Assembly (NCBI GenBank): GCA_014382465.1
Contig: JACNJP010000395.1
Location: 1-5,475 of the forward strand
DNA from: Planctomycetota bacterium
GTDB lineage: Bacteria; Planctomycetota; UBA1135
DNA length: 5,475 nucleotides
Direction of reading: 5' to 3'
A model generated the notes under the pieces. It made no database searches. It was given only the letters and a program-made list of their open reading frames with translations, and was not told the DNA's origin. This document shows, piece by piece, positions 5,081 to 5,475 of this stretch. The position numbers were made by a program, and so were the translations under genes. Within the stretch, counting starts at the first letter, position 1. Each line of letters starts with the position of its first letter.

Positions 5081-5475
5081 ATGGGAGCTCGCGGGTCCTC
5101 ACCGCCGCTGCTGGCCCTCGCGGTCTGCCTGCTCGCCGGCGGCCTTGCCGGGCAGGGGACGCGGGCCGACTACCAGCGCGCCGCCGGCCTGCGCCAGCAG
5201 AGCGCCGGTAAGGTCCTGCGGGCCGAGCTGCGGCTCGCCGGGGCAGGGGACGGGAGCCTGGCCTACGCCGTGGAGAGCGCCCAGGGCCAGATCGATCTGG
5301 TCCTGGTCGACCCCGCCGCTCCGGCGGGCGAACGCCGTCGGCTGCTCGCCAGCGGCCCCGAGCTGGCGGCGGCGCTCCGCCCGGAGCCTTGCCAGGCGCC
5401 CGTCGCCCGCTTCGCCCTCGACGCCGCCAACCGCGTCCCGCTGCTGCTCGGAGGGGAAGCCCGGGCCTGCCCCTG
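5081..5475 (+). CDS. Exported protein, probable N-terminal part of a DPP-IV/prolyl oligopeptidase (S9) family peptidase (3' end outside window)
   Basis: The frame stays open from ATG 5081 to the window edge, giving 131 residues. Residues 1 to about 25 form a signal peptide: an Arg near the start, LLALAVCLLAGGLAG, then QGTRADYQ. LAVC is not a proper lipobox, so release by signal peptidase I is more likely. The mature start ADYQRAAGLRQQSAGKVLRA (29-48), then IDLVLVDPA (72-80), LLASGPELAAAL (88-99) and a closing LLLGGEARACPL, follows the order of segments in the N-terminal region of DPP-IV-like S9 proteins: 'ADYxRAxxL', a 'VLVD' strand, a 'LAaAL' helix, then a 'G..W.CDL'-like strand. The W is absent here, and no catalytic residue falls inside the window because the Ser-Asp-His triad lies far downstream. 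The exported-protein call is firm; the S9 assignment is from memory of family patterns and is moderate. It follows the methyltransferase with a 3-base gap. Confidence 0.7.
   Translation, partial: MGARGSSPPLLALAVCLLAGGLAGQGTRADYQRAAGLRQQSAGKVLRAELRLAGAGDGSLAYAVESAQGQIDLVLVDPAAPAGERRRLLASGPELAAALRPEPCQAPVARFALDAANRVPLLLGGEARACP

Noticed and set aside
1..5475. CRISPR array, insertion sequence or direct repeats around the module
   Set aside because: I saw no regularly spaced repeats, no transposase frame, and no matching inverted ends flanking 1831-2404.

Overview
The window comes from a bacterium with a very GC-rich genome: codon third positions are almost all G or C in the housekeeping genes. 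I cannot place it exactly. Secreted proteins with an 'AxAQ'-type end to the signal peptide, an ETF/acyl-CoA dehydrogenase pair, an M61 peptidase and a DPP-IV-like peptidase would fit Planctomycetota, Acidobacteriota or a similar environmental, possibly metagenome-assembled, genome. This placement is an inference. All credible genes lie on the plus strand.

Layout. Bases 1-1765 hold the C-terminal part of the electron transfer flavoprotein alpha subunit (etfA), cut by the window edge, and an intact acyl-CoA dehydrogenase 2 bases downstream. The dehydrogenase reduces the flavoprotein, so the two form one fatty-acid (or other acyl-CoA) oxidation unit. The middle of etfA (about 165-355) is damaged: it has long G and C runs, a stop at 294-296, and frame-3 homology on both sides. 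I read this as sequence or assembly error more readily than as a true pseudogene.

Bases 1831-2404 hold a compact two-gene module. A 61-residue charged protein overlaps, by 59 bases, a 148-residue nucleotidyltransferase-fold protein. Codon use here differs sharply from the flanks (about 26 of 148 codons end in A/T in the second gene, against 3 of 382 in the dehydrogenase). The layout resembles a toxin-antitoxin or mobile defence-type pair. A palindrome and a -10-like box sit directly before the first start. This is the most interesting part of the window.

Bases 2405-2575 are intergenic, with a GC-rich hairpin that may terminate the module's transcript and a TATCAT box before the next gene. 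Bases 2576-4348 encode an exported M61-family metallopeptidase with a complete zinc site and a shortened PDZ-like tail. After a strong hairpin (4365-4396), a SAM-dependent methyltransferase of the phospholipid N-methyltransferase type starts at a TTG (4412-5077). Three bases after it begins an exported protein (5081 to the window end) that resembles the N-terminal part of a DPP-IV/prolyl oligopeptidase family protein. The last two genes look translationally linked. The two exported peptidase-like proteins suggest a role in using extracellular or periplasmic peptides.
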